Source: an uncultured Collinsella sp. (GTDB lineage Bacteria; Actinomycetota; Coriobacteriia; Coriobacteriales; Coriobacteriaceae). From it: 34,056 bases of DNA. The stretch covers positions 1-34,056 of the forward strand of contig UQID01000028.1 of assembly GCA_900541045.1 (NCBI GenBank), read 5' to 3'. The stretch's first letter is position 1. Every line of letters begins with the position of its first letter. This document shows, in pieces, positions 32,190-34,056 of this stretch. The notes beneath the pieces were generated by a model, which was not told where the DNA came from, searched no databases, and saw nothing but the letters and a program-made list of their open reading frames with translations. A program made the translations under genes and the position numbers.

Positions 32190-34009
32190 CTACGAACGAC
32201 GAATGACCTCGGTCACGACCTCGGACACCGTAGCGATATTGGTCGGATTGACGTTGTACGGCAGGTCATCCTCGGTGCGAGCGCAGGCAAGGCGCGGGCC
32301 GTCCACACCGGCGATCGTAAGGGCGCGACGGCTCGCCTCGAGCGCTGCGGATGCATCGGTTTTTGCATAGGGCATCTCGAACGCACCGCAATCGACGTGG
32401 AACGACTTACACACCTTGCTGACAAGATTCATGATGCGGCGATCGCCCTTAAACAGCTGCTGCTCGCCCTCGACCGTTACCACCGAAAGCCTGCCGGCAC
32501 CGATAGACTCGAGGTTGATGAAGAACACACCGCGGAGCTTGTCACGATGCGAGGCCAAAAACGCCCTCATGCCGGCGCCGTCGCAATCGGACGCGCCCGT
32601 TGCGACGAACCAGATATCGTGGCCGAGCAGCTCATCGTCGCCCATGGAGGCAACGGCCGAGAGCATATCCTCGGCAGAAGCACCATCAGAGGAGGTGGCG
32701 CCGCCCTTCCAACCGTCGTCGTCATCCTCGAAGTTATCCCACGAGCCAATACCGCGACCAGACTTCTTGGCATCGTAATCGTCTTCAACGCCCAGCCAGT
32801 CGCTCATGCTGTCCTGTTCGTTCTTCTTTTTGCGACCGAACAAGCCACCCAGGCCACGTTTCTGCGGCTTGGCGCCCGTCGAAGCAGGAGCCGAGATGGT
32901 CTCGAGCGGCTGTGCGCCCGAGGAGATGGGCATGGGGGCCGCGACCGGTGCCGATGTGGGCTCGGGGCCCTGCGCCGTCGCAAAGGGATCATTTGTCTGT
33001 GCCGAAGGATCGGGAAGATCGAACAGCGACGTGCGGGACGCGACGTTGGCCTGTTGCATCGAAGGCAGCGACGGATCGGGGACCGAGGCCAGCGGCGACG
33101 AAGAGGGCGCGGGTGCGGAGGCCGGATCGGGGATATTCATTTGCTGGCGTGGAGGCACCTGAGACGAAATCTGCGCCATGAGGGAGTCCACTGTCTCGTC
33201 CTGCGTGGGAGCGACATTGGCCACCGTGGCAGCGGGGTCGCTCGGCGCGGGCATGGTAAAGATCTGCGTAGAATAAGGCCTGGACTCATCAGTCTTGGGA
33301 GCCTCGTCAATCGCAGGGGGTTCCCGCTCCATAACAGGAGCCTCGACCTGCTCGGGTGCGCTGGCCTCAACGGAATCGGCCTCGTCGACAACCGAATCAT
33401 CGGCGGCGTCCCGGGCATCATCGGAGATGGAAAGGGGCTCGGCAATTGCGGTGCCCTGCCTCTCAAACGTCATCGTGGCATCGAATGACATGGTGCCATC
33501 GGCCGGCTGCTGCGCCTCAAAGGACGTCGCAGCCTCGGCAACGTCAGCGGATGCCGGCTGCGGAGCCTCGAAGGACGTCGTGGCGTCGGCGACATCGACA
33601 GATTCCGGCTGCTCGGCCTCGCTCTGCTCGAACTCCTGTGCCGCACGCTCACGCTCGGCCTCGGCGGCCTGCTGCTGGGCGATGGCCTCCCGCTCGGCGG
33701 CCTCGCGGGCAGCGGCGCGCTTTTCCTCAAAGTCGTCGACGAACTTCTTGCCCTTCGCAAAGGCACCCTTAAAGAAGCTAGAAGCGCTGGCACCAATCGA
33801 GGAGAACGCGGAAGCGATATCGGCATGGGGCGTTGTCGAGGGAAGCTCGGCCGAGAAATCGGTGTCACTCTCATAGGACACGCGCTGCGGATACTCGTCG
33901 TAGTCTTCCTCGGCGGCCTCGTCTTCAACCTGTGCCGGAGCGGCAGGCGCCAGAATATCCAGACCGGCTGCAGGATCGAGCGCGGGCTTTGCGTCAGACT
34001 CCGCGGCAG
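32190..34009 (-). CDS. 5'-truncated protein with degenerate M28 peptidase-like domain
   Basis: At least 605 residues are visible, and the frame stays open to the contig end, so the true start is missing. The first ~400 visible residues are low-complexity and probably disordered: acidic, then a KRAAAREAAERE coiled-coil-like stretch, then Pro/Ala/Ser repeats (SFEAPQPAS, SFEAQQPAD). The C-terminal ~200 residues follow the M28 fold (HDIWFVATGASDCDGAGM, GVFFINLESIGAGRLSVVT). The usual acidic catalytic pair at the TGAEE position reads TGASD here, so peptidase activity is doubtful. The role is unknown; it may be a scaffold or binding protein. Confidence 0.75.
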
Positions 34010-34056
34010 CTGTCTCTTATACACATCTCCGAGCCCACGAGACACTCGCTAATCTC
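34010..34056. other. Nextera adapter left on the contig end
   Basis: Bases 34010-34028 are the 19-bp Nextera mosaic end, 34029-34043 the read-2 adapter part (CCGAGCCCACGAGAC), 34044-34051 an 8-base i7 index (ACTCGCTA) and 34052-34056 the start of the P7 sequence. It is a library artefact, not genome. Any reading frame that runs through it is chimeric. Confidence 0.98.

Noticed and set aside
33470..34045. 191-aa frame beginning in the contig end
   Set aside because: Its start is adapter-derived and the rest is out of frame with the real gene.

Overview
The window looks like one complete assembled contig from a moderately high-GC Coriobacteriia gut bacterium, most likely Collinsella or a close relative. 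This is inferred from base composition, gene style (Tat lipoproteins, LAxTG/LPxTG surface proteins, an orphan PTS EIIC) and product similarity; no search was run. The last 47 bases are not biological. They are a Nextera mosaic end, an i7 adapter and an index, so the contig ends in sequencing adapter.

Bases 1-834 hold no convincing gene. From about 412 there are tandem units of about 178 bp, each carrying the 3' end of a tRNA-Lys and a terminator. Bases 835-4876 are a 4.0-kb integrated element in a tRNA-Lys(UUU) gene, bounded by a 44-bp perfect direct repeat (attL/attR). It encodes a tyrosine integrase, a DUF3970-like small protein, an excisionase-type HTH protein and two unrecognised small proteins. 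It also carries a six-copy array of 17-bp palindromic iterons followed by an AT-rich stretch, which looks like a plasmid origin, and matching triple GGGTAC sites at both ends that look like integrase arm sites. The simplest reading is a minimal integrative plasmid that I cannot assign to a named family.

Bases 4832-22396 are mainly minus-strand chromosomal genes: tRNA-Lys, an M29 aminopeptidase, a small membrane protein coupled to purC, a sensor kinase/response regulator pair, a Tat lipoprotein coupled to a TSCPD protein, a solute-binding lipoprotein/diguanylate cyclase pair behind a structured leader, a 1116-aa BIG2 surface protein ending in LANTG, purB and tRNA-Gly. The BIG2 gene has a G9 tract lying inside the spacer of its likely promoter, which suggests phase variation. 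Upstream of purB, on the plus strand, is an AlbA_2/ATP-binding regulator gene interrupted by one in-frame TAG and preceded by an array of TAATGTAAT operators.

Bases 22517-28150 form a carbohydrate-acid locus. A divergent IclR regulator faces a promoter with a perfect 12-bp inverted-repeat operator. This is followed by a UxaA-family dehydratase, a PTS EIIC gene (interrupted by one in-frame TGA), an amidohydrolase (possible lactonase) and a DapA-family aldolase. Together they suggest lactone hydrolysis, dehydration to a 2-keto-3-deoxy acid and aldol cleavage. The block is visibly richer in GC than its surroundings.

Bases 28452-31883 encode a thioester-domain adhesin with six Cna-B-like modules and an LPATG anchor. 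The contig closes with a small membrane protein and a 5'-truncated gene for a long disordered protein with a degenerate M28 peptidase-like domain.
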